Below are positions 32,462 to 39,620 of a DNA stretch of 40,105 bases, in pieces. The position numbers and the translations under genes were made by a program. Each line of letters starts with the position of its first letter. The first letter of the stretch is position 1. The notes under the pieces were generated by a model that saw only the letters and a list, made by a program, of their open reading frames with translations, did not search any database and was not told the DNA's origin. Where the stretch lies: NCBI RefSeq assembly GCF_902499125.1, contig NZ_CABVPX010000050.1:1-40105 (forward strand). The letters run 5' to 3'. Origin of the DNA: Burkholderia arboris. Lineage in GTDB: Bacteria; Pseudomonadota; Gammaproteobacteria; Burkholderiales; Burkholderiaceae.

Positions 32462-33870
32462 GCATGCTCCGGCTGGTGTTGATGCGCGTCGACGAATGCG
32501 CGATACGCCGCATCGAAGAAGAACGCGGGTTCGCCGTCCGGCGGTTCGAGCTGGTCGAGCCAGCAGGCCGTCGCCGAATACTTCGCGAGAAACGGCCGGC
32601 GCAGCCAGCGCGGATCGCGCGCCTGCAGGAAATTCAGCAGAAAGTAGCGCTGTCCTTGCAACTCGAGCGTGCCCGCGACTTCGACCTTGCCCGGGCCTGC
32701 GCTCATCGACGGGCCGCGTGCGCTGCGCGCGAGCCCCGACACCGACGCGATCGCGGTGTTGTAGATGTCGAGCGCCCGCGCGAGCGGCAGCTCGAAATAA
32801 CCGCGCGGCCCCGTATCGCGCTCGACGAACATGTAGTACGGCACGATGCCGAGCCGCACCTGCCCGACCCAGTTGCGCCGCCAGACTTCAGCGTCGTCGT
32901 TGATATGGCGCAGCACCGGCCCCTGCGAGCGAATCACGACGCCGATGCGGCGCAGGTTCGTCACGGCCTGCTCGGCGATCTCCGTCGACAGTTCGCGCCA
33001 GTGGTTCAGGTGCGCCATGACCGTCACGTTGCGCCCGGCATCGATCAGCGTGCGCAGCAGCGCGAGCAGCTCGGGCGTATCCGGATCGCTGACGAAACGG
33101 TACGGCCAGTAGGTCAGCGCCTTCGTGCCGATCCGGATGTTGCCGACATGCTCGAGCCCCGGCTCCAGCAGCGGCATCAGGTATTCGCGCAGGCGCGCCG
33201 CGCTCATCACCATCGGATCGCCGCCCGTCATCAGCAGATCGGTCACTTCGCCGTGCGCACGCAGGTACGCGTGCAGCCGCCCGGCTTCGCTCGACGCGAA
33301 TTTCAGCGACGCGTCGCCGACGAACTGCGGCCAGCGGAAGCAGAACGTGCAGTACGCATGGCAGGTCTGCCCGTGGCTCGGGAAGTACAGCACCGTCTGC
33401 GCATACTTGTGCTGGATGCCCGGGCAGGGCTCGCCGTCCAGCTCCGGCTCGTTGAGCCGCTGGTCCGCCGGATGCGGGTTCATCCGGGCGCGCAGGCGTC
33501 CGACCAGCGCGTCCAGGTCCGCCTGGCGCGCCGCGTCGCGCGACAGCTCGGCCAGCTCCCCGAGCTCGTCGGGCGCAAGCATGTCGGGCTGCGGAAACGT
33601 CAGCCGGAACAGCGGATCGTCCGGTACGTTCGTCCAGTCGATCAGTTGCTCGACGACATAACGGTTGACCTTGAACGGCAGCACGCGTGCGACCAGCCCG
33701 ATCTGCTCGCGCATCGACGGCGGCAATACCGCGAGCTGCGGGATGTCGTCCAGCTTCGACCGGTTGTACGCCTTGAACACGGGATGGACCGCGATCGACG
33801 GCCGTGGCGGCGCACCGCCCGGCGCGCCATCGCGCGTGGATATCCGTTGGCCCTCGGATAGTTCGATCAT
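32458..33870 (-). CDS. KamA-family radical-SAM 2,3-aminomutase
   Basis: The 470-residue protein has the radical-SAM triad CHAYCTFC (C170, C174, C177), SAM-binding LLMTGGDPMVMS (about 212-223) and the PLP lysine in AGPGKVEV (K395). All mark the lysine 2,3-aminomutase family, which turns an alpha-amino acid into a beta-amino acid. The site differs from true lysine aminomutase: aligned by eye, the Asp before the PLP loop (D330 of the clostridial enzyme) is a Ser/Met region (GPSMSAGPGK), and the D293 region reads VERDTG. So the substrate may not be lysine. It is the first gene of the biosynthetic operon, with GGAG 8 bases before the ATG, and lacks the length and context of EpmB. Confidence 0.9.
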   Translation of the reverse strand: MIELSEGQRISTRDGAPGGAPPRPSIAVHPVFKAYNRSKLDDIPQLAVLPPSMREQIGLVARVLPFKVNRYVVEQLIDWTNVPDDPLFRLTFPQPDMLAPDELGELAELSRDAARQADLDALVGRLRARMNPHPADQRLNEPELDGEPCPGIQHKYAQTVLYFPSHGQTCHAYCTFCFRWPQFVGDASLKFASSEAGRLHAYLRAHGEVTDLLMTGGDPMVMSAARLREYLMPLLEPGLEHVGNIRIGTKALTYWPYRFVSDPDTPELLALLRTLIDAGRNVTVMAHLNHWRELSTEIAEQAVTNLRRIGVVIRSQGPVLRHINDDAEVWRRNWVGQVRLGIVPYYMFVERDTGPRGYFELPLARALDIYNTAIASVSGLARSARGPSMSAGPGKVEVAGTLELQGQRYFLLNFLQARDPRWLRRPFLAKYSATACWLDQLEPPDGEPAFFFDAAYRAFVDAHQHQPEHA

Positions 33871-34044
33871 TGACTCGACTCCATTTTTTTAGATGTACTA
33901 ATGTATGTCGTGTGTCTCGTCTGCTCGCCGCCGACGGCCAGGCAGCCCGTCGGCGTTCTGCAGATACTAGAAGCAATCGCCGCGGCGAAGCATTACGTCC
34001 GTGTTATTTATCCATAAGCGTTTCGCATGCGGCTTCGCACCAAT
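33871..34044 (-). promoter_or_regulatory. AT-rich promoter region of the biosynthetic operon
   Basis: This 174-bp gap is the only sizeable break upstream of the nine-gene operon. It has an AT-rich part close to the aminomutase start with two ATGTA direct repeats (33893-33897 and 33901-33905) and, on the minus strand, TACATT as a possible -10. No good -35 was found at the right distance. Promoter placement is inferred from layout and composition. Confidence 0.42.
33930..33954. repeat. stem-loop between the MFS gene and the aminomutase gene
   Basis: Eight-base perfect arms GCCGACGG (33930-33937) and CCGTCGGC (33947-33954) enclose a 9-base loop. It lies about 60 bases upstream of the operon's first start codon. 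It could end transcription of the preceding transporter, act as a leader hairpin, or bind a regulator. No T run follows on the minus strand. Confidence 0.5.
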
Positions 34045-35373
34045 TCAGCGGGGTGCGGCGGCGCCCACCGCCGGCCGAGCCGGCCGCGCGCGCCTGGCCG
34101 GATGGGTTTCCGGCATCCGCCAGTACACGACCAGCGAAATCGCTGCGCACGCCGCCACGTACCAGAAGAACATCGATTCGTTGCCAACCGCCTTCAGCCG
34201 CAGCGCGACGAATTCGGTCGTGCCGCCGAGGATCGCCGTCGTCAGCGCATAAGGCAGCCCGACCGCCAGCGCGCGGATCTGCGGCGGGAACAGCTCGGCC
34301 TTGACCAGCATGTGCACCGACGTGAATCCGCTCAGCACCACGAGCCCGGCGAACACCAGCGCGAACGCGGCGAGCGGCTCGTGCACGTGCGCGAGCGCCG
34401 TGAAGATCGGCACCGACAGCAGCGTGCCGCCGAGCCCGAACCACAGCAGCACCGGCCGGCGCCCGACGCGATCCGACACGAGGCCGAACAGCGGCTGCAG
34501 CGGCATGTACAGCAGCAGCGCGAGCGTGCAGATCCAGGTCGCCGTTTCCTTGTGCAGGCCGACGGAATTGACCAGGTATTTCTGCATGTAGACGGTGTAC
34601 GTATAGAACGCGACGGTGCCGCCGATCGTGATGCCGATCGCGAGCAGCAGTTCGCGCCAGTGGGCCGCGAGATCGGCCGTCACGCGCGTCTTCGCCGCAC
34701 GCGCGCGGCTCGCGACGAACGCGTCGCTCTCGACGACGTTGCGGCGCATGTACAGCGCGAACAGCGCGAGCACGCCGCCGACGAAGAACGGAATCCGCCA
34801 GCCCCAGCGCTCGATGTCGTGCGTGCCGACGAAGATCCGCTGCATCGCCAGCATCAAGCCGAGCGCGACGAGCTGGCCAGCCACCACGCTCACCTGCAGG
34901 AAGCCGACGTAGAAGCCGCGCCGGTTCGGCGGCGCGATCTCGCTCAGGTAGGTCGCGCTGGTGCCGTATTCGCCGCCCATGCTGAGGCCCTGCAGCAGGC
35001 GCGCGGCCACGAGCAGTGCCGGCGCGAGCATGCCGATCGTCGCGTAGCCGGGCGTGACGGCGATCAGCATCGAGCCCGCGCACATCGCGAGCACCGACTT
35101 CGTCAGCGCGGCCTTGCGCCCGTGCCGGTCCGCGTACAAGCCGACGAGCCAGCTGCCCGCCGGTCGCGCGACGTAGCCGACCGCCGCGATCGCCGCGGTG
35201 TTCATCAGTTGCACGGTCGGCCGGTCGGCGGGAAAGAACGACGGCGCGAAGTAGATCGAGAAGATGCTGTACGCGAGGAAGTCGTACCACTCGATCAGGT
35301 TGCCGGCCAGCCCGCCGACGATCGAGCCGATGCGTGGCGGCGCGTCGGCCGCCCCGGTTGGGGAAGTTGCCAC
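34045..35373 (-). CDS. MFS transporter, metabolite:H+ symporter (KgtP-like) family
   Basis: The 442-residue protein has twelve membrane segments and the MHS-family start IVGGLAGNLIEWYDFLAYSI, the conserved GLYADRHGRKAAL loop, RLLQGLSMGGEYGTSATYLS and FGLVSDRVGRRPVLLW in the second half. This family imports organic acids such as 2-oxoglutarate, citrate or shikimate by proton symport. It starts with GTG at 35373, with AGGAG 7 bases upstream. It is the last gene of a four-gene minus-strand group with an isocitrate-lyase-like enzyme and an amidohydrolase, so a carboxylic acid substrate degraded by them is a sound inference. Co-transcription with the aminomutase operon 174 bp downstream is possible but less likely. 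Confidence 0.91.
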   Translation of the reverse strand: MATSPTGAADAPPRIGSIVGGLAGNLIEWYDFLAYSIFSIYFAPSFFPADRPTVQLMNTAAIAAVGYVARPAGSWLVGLYADRHGRKAALTKSVLAMCAGSMLIAVTPGYATIGMLAPALLVAARLLQGLSMGGEYGTSATYLSEIAPPNRRGFYVGFLQVSVVAGQLVALGLMLAMQRIFVGTHDIERWGWRIPFFVGGVLALFALYMRRNVVESDAFVASRARAAKTRVTADLAAHWRELLLAIGITIGGTVAFYTYTVYMQKYLVNSVGLHKETATWICTLALLLYMPLQPLFGLVSDRVGRRPVLLWFGLGGTLLSVPIFTALAHVHEPLAAFALVFAGLVVLSGFTSVHMLVKAELFPPQIRALAVGLPYALTTAILGGTTEFVALRLKAVGNESMFFWYVAACAAISLVVYWRMPETHPARRARPARPAVGAAAPR

Positions 35374-35436
35374 GGGTGTCTCCTGTCTGTTCGGTAGCGG
35401 GCGGCCGGCATGCGCCGCCCGTGCTGCGTGCCGGCC

Positions 35437-36324
35437 TTACGGCTGCCCGGCCGCGTAGCGCGCGTCGAGCGCGTCGAAGCGCGCCTTGTCGACGAGCCGC
35501 TGCCGTTCGGCGAACGGCGCGACGAGCGCGGGGTTTTCATCGAGCCGGCCCGTGTCGCGCAATTCGGTCAGCGCGGCCTGCATCCCGTGCACGGCCCCCT
35601 GCAGCGCCGCATTCGCGTACAGCACGACGCCGTAGCCGAGGCGCGCCAGTTCGTCGCGCGAGCGCGTCGGCGTCTTGCCGCCGATCACGATGTTGATGAG
35701 CTGCGGCGTGTCGAACAGCGCGGGCAGCCGTTCGACGTCCTCCGGCGTGTCCATCGCCTCGATGAACAGCACGTCGGCGCCGGCCGCCGCATAGCGGTGC
35801 GCGCGCTCGATCGCGTCGTCGATGCCGTGCACGGCGGCCGCATCGGTGCGTGCGACGATCAGCAGGTTCGGATCGACGCGCGCGTCGACGGCCGCCTTCA
35901 GCTTGCCGACCATTTCCGCGGCCGGAATCACTTCCTTGCCCGCGAAGTGACCGCACTTCTTCGGCAGCACCTGGTCCTCGAGCTGGATCGCATCGGCGCC
36001 GCTGCGCTCGAGCGTGCGAACCGTATGCAGCACGTTCAGCGCATTGCCGAAACCGGTATCGGCATCGACCATCAGCGGCAGGTCGACGGCGCCGCGCACG
36101 CGCGCGGTGTGCTCGGCCAGCTCGCCGAGCCCGACGAAGCCGAGATCCGGCAGGCCGAGCGACATGTTGGTGACGCCGGCGCCGCTCAGGTACAGCGCGC
36201 CGAAGCCGAGATCGGCGGCGATCCGCGCGCTCAGCGCATTGAACGTGCCGGCGACGAGCAGCCCCTGGCGGGCGGCGATGCTGCGCCGGAACGCGGCGCG
36301 ACGAAGGGCGGTTTGATCGGTCAT
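35437..36324 (-). CDS. isocitrate lyase/PEP mutase superfamily C-C lyase (methylisocitrate or dimethylmalate lyase-like)
   Basis: The 295-residue protein is a TIM-barrel enzyme of the ICL/PEPM superfamily: MVDADTGFGNALNVLHTVRT (85-104) with the Mg-binding Asp, AIQLEDQVLPKKCGHFAGKE (112-131) with the gating-loop KKCGH and catalytic Cys124, LIVARTDAAAVHG, and NIVIGGKTP. The KKCGH loop is that of lyases such as methylisocitrate and 2,3-dimethylmalate lyase, which split a branched malate or citrate into succinate, pyruvate or propionate. It is not a phosphonate-making PEP mutase because the EDK-N5-NS loop is missing. It lies 8 bp after the amidohydrolase and 63 bp before the MHS transporter, in a probable carboxylic-acid catabolic operon. 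The exact substrate is unknown. Confidence 0.88.
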   Translation of the reverse strand: MTDQTALRRAAFRRSIAARQGLLVAGTFNALSARIAADLGFGALYLSGAGVTNMSLGLPDLGFVGLGELAEHTARVRGAVDLPLMVDADTGFGNALNVLHTVRTLERSGADAIQLEDQVLPKKCGHFAGKEVIPAAEMVGKLKAAVDARVDPNLLIVARTDAAAVHGIDDAIERAHRYAAAGADVLFIEAMDTPEDVERLPALFDTPQLINIVIGGKTPTRSRDELARLGYGVVLYANAALQGAVHGMQAALTELRDTGRLDENPALVAPFAERQRLVDKARFDALDARYAAGQP

Positions 36325-36332
36325 GCAGGGCC

Positions 36333-37232
36333 TCATTGGTCGAAACGGAACAGGGTTCGCGGCGAGTCGCGCAGCACGCGCGTGCGCTCGCCGGGGTCGG
36401 GCAGCCAGCGTTCGAGCGCCGCACAGGTCGCGCCGAAATCGACCCGCTCGCGATGCTGCGTATGCGGCCAGTCGCTGCCCCACACGAGCCGCTCGGCCGT
36501 GAACGCGGCGCGCAGCGCCTGCGCGGCGCCGAGCGCGGTATCGGTGCCGTCGCCGGCCAGGCTGTTGCGGTATGCGGCCGACAGCTTGACCCACACGCGG
36601 CCTGTATCGGCGAGCGACAGCAGGTGACGGAAGCCGGGATCGCGCTCGCCGAGCGTCGGCGACGGGCGGCCGAAATGGTCGATCACGAGCGTGCACGATT
36701 GCGCGAGCAGGCTCGCGGCGATCGCATGCAGGTCGGCTGCATCGCGATGAATCTCGACATGCCAGCCGAGCGCGTTGACGCGTGCGAACAGTGCGCGCCA
36801 CACCCGCGTGCCGAAATCCGGAATCGGCAGGCCGACCAGGTTGAGCCGCATGCCCACGACGCCCGCGCGATCCAGCGCGGCGAGCGCATCGTCGTCGATC
36901 ACCGGATCGACCACCGCGACGCCGCGAAAGCGGTGCGGGTAGCGCCGCAGCACGTCGACGAAGAACGCGTTGTCGGTGCCGAGAAAGCTCGGCTGCACCA
37001 GCACCGCGTGCGTGATGCCGTGCGCGGCGAGATGCGCGACGTACGCGTCGAGCGACGCATCGTAATCGGGCGCGTGGCGCACGACCGGCGCGAGCGGCAG
37101 GCCGCGCGCAAACACGTGCGCATGTGCGTCGACGGCCGCGACGGCCGCGACGGCCGCCGGCGATGCGTACCACGCGGCCGTGTCCGGCGCCGCTGAAACC
37201 GGTTCGACCGGCGGATTCACTGCTCGATCCAT
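36333..37232 (-). CDS. amidohydrolase-family protein (2-pyrone-4,6-dicarboxylate lactonase-like), cytosolic
   Basis: The 299-residue protein has the metal-dependent hydrolase signature AVDAHAHVFARGLPLAPVV (34-52), HAVLVQPSFLGTDNAFFVDV, VGMRLNLVGLPIPDFGTRVW, VIDHFGRPSPTLGERDPGFR and LVWGSDWPHTQHRE. It lacks a signal peptide. It is clearly a paralogue of the exported protein at 22555-23466, sharing long identical blocks, but the N-terminal leaders are different. The start at 37232 (MDRAVNPPVEP) is chosen because the frame above it is Arg-rich and overlaps the MFS gene's 5' neighbour region. It is followed within 8 bp by the lyase gene, so ring or lactone opening before C-C cleavage is a reasonable order of steps. 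Confidence 0.88.
   Translation of the reverse strand: MDRAVNPPVEPVSAAPDTAAWYASPAAVAAVAAVDAHAHVFARGLPLAPVVRHAPDYDASLDAYVAHLAAHGITHAVLVQPSFLGTDNAFFVDVLRRYPHRFRGVAVVDPVIDDDALAALDRAGVVGMRLNLVGLPIPDFGTRVWRALFARVNALGWHVEIHRDAADLHAIAASLLAQSCTLVIDHFGRPSPTLGERDPGFRHLLSLADTGRVWVKLSAAYRNSLAGDGTDTALGAAQALRAAFTAERLVWGSDWPHTQHRERVDFGATCAALERWLPDPGERTRVLRDSPRTLFRFDQ
37131..37157. repeat. three tandem copies of a 9-base unit inside the amidohydrolase gene
   Basis: GACGGCCGC is repeated three times without change (37131-37157, plus strand), encoding an Ala-Ala-Val repeat just before the DAHAH metal motif. Short in-frame units like this can vary in copy number between strains without breaking the frame. Confidence 0.8.
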
Positions 37233-37303
37233 GACGACTTGCCTGCAAGAGATGCCCGGCCCGGCAACGGGCGACAGGCGACGGAATGAACGAAAGACGA
37301 AAC

Positions 37304-38575
37304 CTACAGCGAGGCACCGGCGCGCGCGTCGCCGTCGGCGCCCGGCCCGGCGGCCGCGTCGGGCAGGCGGCGACCGCGCGTTTCCGGCAGGAACCACACC
37401 GCGATCACGACCAGCCCGTACGCGATGCCGGCATCGATGCCGAGCGCCGTGCCGAGCGGCAACGATTCACCCATGCGCCCGACCAGCACCGGAAAGGCCG
37501 CCGACACGATGCGGCCGAAGTTGTAGCAGAAGCCGACGCCGCGTCCGCGCACGTTCTGCGGATACAGCTCGTTGAACAGCGTGCCGAGCGTCGCCGGAAT
37601 GCCGGCCGAACACAGCCCGAGCGGAAACCCGAGCAACAGCATCGCGACGTCGTTCAGCGGCAGGAACACGTACAGGTTCACCATCACCGCGCAGCACGCG
37701 GCGAACAGCATCACGTTGCGGCGCCGGCCGATCCGGTCCTGCAGGTACGCACTCAGGAAACAGCCGCAGATGAACGCGACGATCACGACCGCGAGATACG
37801 CGCCGGTGCCGAGCACCGACAGGTGCCGCTCGGTCTTCAGGTAGGTCGGCAGCCAGATCGTGATCGCGTGATAGCCGCCATGCGCGCCGACGCCGATCAG
37901 GCCGCCGACCACCGTCGTGCGCAGCACCGACCGGTCGAAGATGCCGACCGTCGGCGTATCGTCCGCCCGCACAGACGCAGGCTGCGCGCGCGGCGGCTCG
38001 ACAATCGCGCGACGGATATACAGCACCAGCAGCGCGGGCAACGCGCCGATCGCGAACAGCACGCGCCACGCCCATTCGGCCGGCAGCCACGCGAACACGA
38101 TCACGTACAGCAGCACCGCCGCGCCCCAGCCGAACCCCCACGCGCTCTGCACGACGCCCATCGCCTTGCCGCGATGACGCGCGCCGACCGTTTCCGCGAG
38201 CAGCACCGCGCCCGCCGTCCATTCGCCGCCGAAGCCGAGCCCCTGCAGCGCCTTCAACACCAGCAGCTGTTCGAAGTTCTGCGCGAACGCACTCAGGAAC
38301 GTGAATGCGGAGAACCAGCACACAGTGATCTGCAGGGCCCGCACGCGCCCGTAACGATCGGCGATCACGCCGGCCAGCAGGCCGCCGAGGGCGCCCGACA
38401 CGAGCGTCGCGCCGCCGATCAGGCCAGCCTGCCCCTTGCCGATGCTCCAGGTCGCGAGCAGCGCCGGGATCACGAGGCTGAACATCTGGGTGTCGAGGCC
38501 GTCGAGCGCCCAGCCGGCAAAGCAGCCGCGCAACGTGCGCCGTTCGGTCGTCGAGAGTTCGCGCATCCAGGTCAA
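37304..38575 (-). CDS. MFS transporter (AAHS/sialate-like aromatic acid:H+ symporter type)
   Basis: The 423-residue protein has twelve membrane segments. Marks are RRTLRGCFAGWALDGLDTQM with the buried Asp of the AAHS-type first helix, GVIADRYGRVRALQI (the A-motif loop), KALQGLGFGGEWTAGAVLLA, and LQDRIGRRRNVMLFAACCAV in the second half. Relatives import aromatic or hydroxy acids. The open frame begins at a TTG (38575) with GAGGAG 7-8 bases upstream; an ATG three codons later would be too far from that site, so TTG is preferred. It is the first gene of the catabolic group and divergent from a LysR gene across a palindrome-rich AT-rich region, so it is probably induced by that regulator. Confidence 0.9.
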   Translation of the reverse strand: MTWMRELSTTERRTLRGCFAGWALDGLDTQMFSLVIPALLATWSIGKGQAGLIGGATLVSGALGGLLAGVIADRYGRVRALQITVCWFSAFTFLSAFAQNFEQLLVLKALQGLGFGGEWTAGAVLLAETVGARHRGKAMGVVQSAWGFGWGAAVLLYVIVFAWLPAEWAWRVLFAIGALPALLVLYIRRAIVEPPRAQPASVRADDTPTVGIFDRSVLRTTVVGGLIGVGAHGGYHAITIWLPTYLKTERHLSVLGTGAYLAVVIVAFICGCFLSAYLQDRIGRRRNVMLFAACCAVMVNLYVFLPLNDVAMLLLGFPLGLCSAGIPATLGTLFNELYPQNVRGRGVGFCYNFGRIVSAAFPVLVGRMGESLPLGTALGIDAGIAYGLVVIAVWFLPETRGRRLPDAAAGPGADGDARAGASL

Positions 38576-38664
38576 CGGAGGTCTCCTCGTGTCGTCGCCG
38601 TGCGCCGCCTGATCGCGCCGCTATCGGAGGCGCAGCCGGTATCGACGACGCCCGAAGTGCATCC

Positions 38665-38713
38665 TATGAATCATTTGGATAATTCGCTACTATGTTTCGA
38701 ATAATTATTCATA
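38665..38713. promoter_or_regulatory. AT-rich operator region between the MFS operon and LysR gene
   Basis: This part of the 148-bp divergent gap is strikingly AT-rich in a GC-rich genome. It contains outer arms TATGAAT (38665-38671) and ATTCATA (38707-38713), the perfect 12-base palindrome GAATAATTATTC (38699-38710) and a related half-site GATAATTCG at 38678-38686. It is next to the LysR start, so autoregulation and control of the divergent operon are likely. Weak -10-like elements (TACTAT, TATGTT) overlap it. Confidence 0.62.
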
Positions 38714-38723
38714 ACACACGCTT

Positions 38724-39620
38724 ATGGAAATCAGGCACGTCCGCTACTTTCTCGCGATCGCGGATTCCGGCAGCTTCACGCGCGCCGCCAGCGAACTGGG
38801 TATTGCGCAGCCGGCGCTCAGCCAGGCGCTGAACCGGATGGAAAAGGAGCTGGGAGTCCGGCTGTTCGACCGGTCGCGGCGCGGCGCGACGCTCACGCCG
38901 GCCGGGCTCGCGATGGTCGACGACCTGCGCCTGAGCGTCGCGCGGCTCGATGCGGCCGCGCACCGGGCGGGCGAGATCGGTGCGCAGCGCGCCGGGCGCC
39001 TGACCATCGGCTTCGTCAGCGCGGCGCTGTTCGACACGCTGCCGCGCGCGATCCGTGCGCTGCGCGAGAGTGCGCCCGACGTCGAGCTCGTGATGAGCGA
39101 GATGAGCAATGCCGAGCAGGCGATCGCACTCGAACGCGGCGAGATCGACATCGGGCTGCTGCATACGCCGGTCGCGGTCAACGGCCGGATGCGCGAAAAG
39201 CTGATCCGGCGCGACCCGCTCGTCGCGGTGCTGCCGAAGGAGTTCCCGCGCCTGCCCGACGGCACGGTCACGCTGGCCGATCTCGCCGCGGCCGGCCTCG
39301 TGTGGTTTCCGCACGATCAGCTGCCGCTGATCCGCGCCGGTATCCTCAGCGCGTTCCGCCAGGCCGGGCATCCGGTGGACATCGTGCTCGACGTGAACCG
39401 CACGCTGACCGTCGTCGCATGCGTCGCCGCCGGGTGCGGAGTGTCGCTGCTGCCGCGCTCGATCCACGCGTTCGCGTTCGACGGGGTTGCCTACAGCCCG
39501 ATCCGCGACGGCGCCGCGCTGCCGAATTTCGAACTGAGCGCGATCTGGCCCGCACGGTCGCGCCCCACGCTCGCGGACCGCTTCGCCGCGCTGCTGCCGT
39601 CGGCCGATCCGCGCGCCTGA
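38724..39620 (+). CDS. LysR-family transcriptional regulator (CatR/BenM-like group)
   Basis: The 298-residue protein opens MEIRHVRYFLAIADSGSFTR with IAQPALSQALNRMEKELGVR and LFDRSRRGATLTPAGLAMV, the standard LysR winged HTH of regulators of aromatic and carboxylic acid catabolism. The effector domain starts LTIGFVSAALFDTLPRAIRA and has CVAAGCGVSLLPRSIHAFAF in its second lobe. It is divergent from the MFS-amidohydrolase-lyase-MFS group, and the palindromic region between them fits its operator. The inducer should be the substrate or first intermediate of that pathway. Confidence 0.92.
   Translation: MEIRHVRYFLAIADSGSFTRAASELGIAQPALSQALNRMEKELGVRLFDRSRRGATLTPAGLAMVDDLRLSVARLDAAAHRAGEIGAQRAGRLTIGFVSAALFDTLPRAIRALRESAPDVELVMSEMSNAEQAIALERGEIDIGLLHTPVAVNGRMREKLIRRDPLVAVLPKEFPRLPDGTVTLADLAAAGLVWFPHDQLPLIRAGILSAFRQAGHPVDIVLDVNRTLTVVACVAAGCGVSLLPRSIHAFAFDGVAYSPIRDGAALPNFELSAIWPARSRPTLADRFAALLPSADPRA

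Noticed and set aside
32458..33870. EpmB (EF-P lysine aminomutase)
   Set aside because: The protein is over 100 residues longer than EpmB, lacks nearby epmA/efp, and heads a metabolite operon.
35437..36324. PEP mutase of a phosphonate pathway
   Set aside because: The loop reads EDQVLPKKCGH; the EDK-N5-NS signature of PEP mutase is absent, and no phosphonopyruvate decarboxylase is nearby. The lyase assignment fits better.
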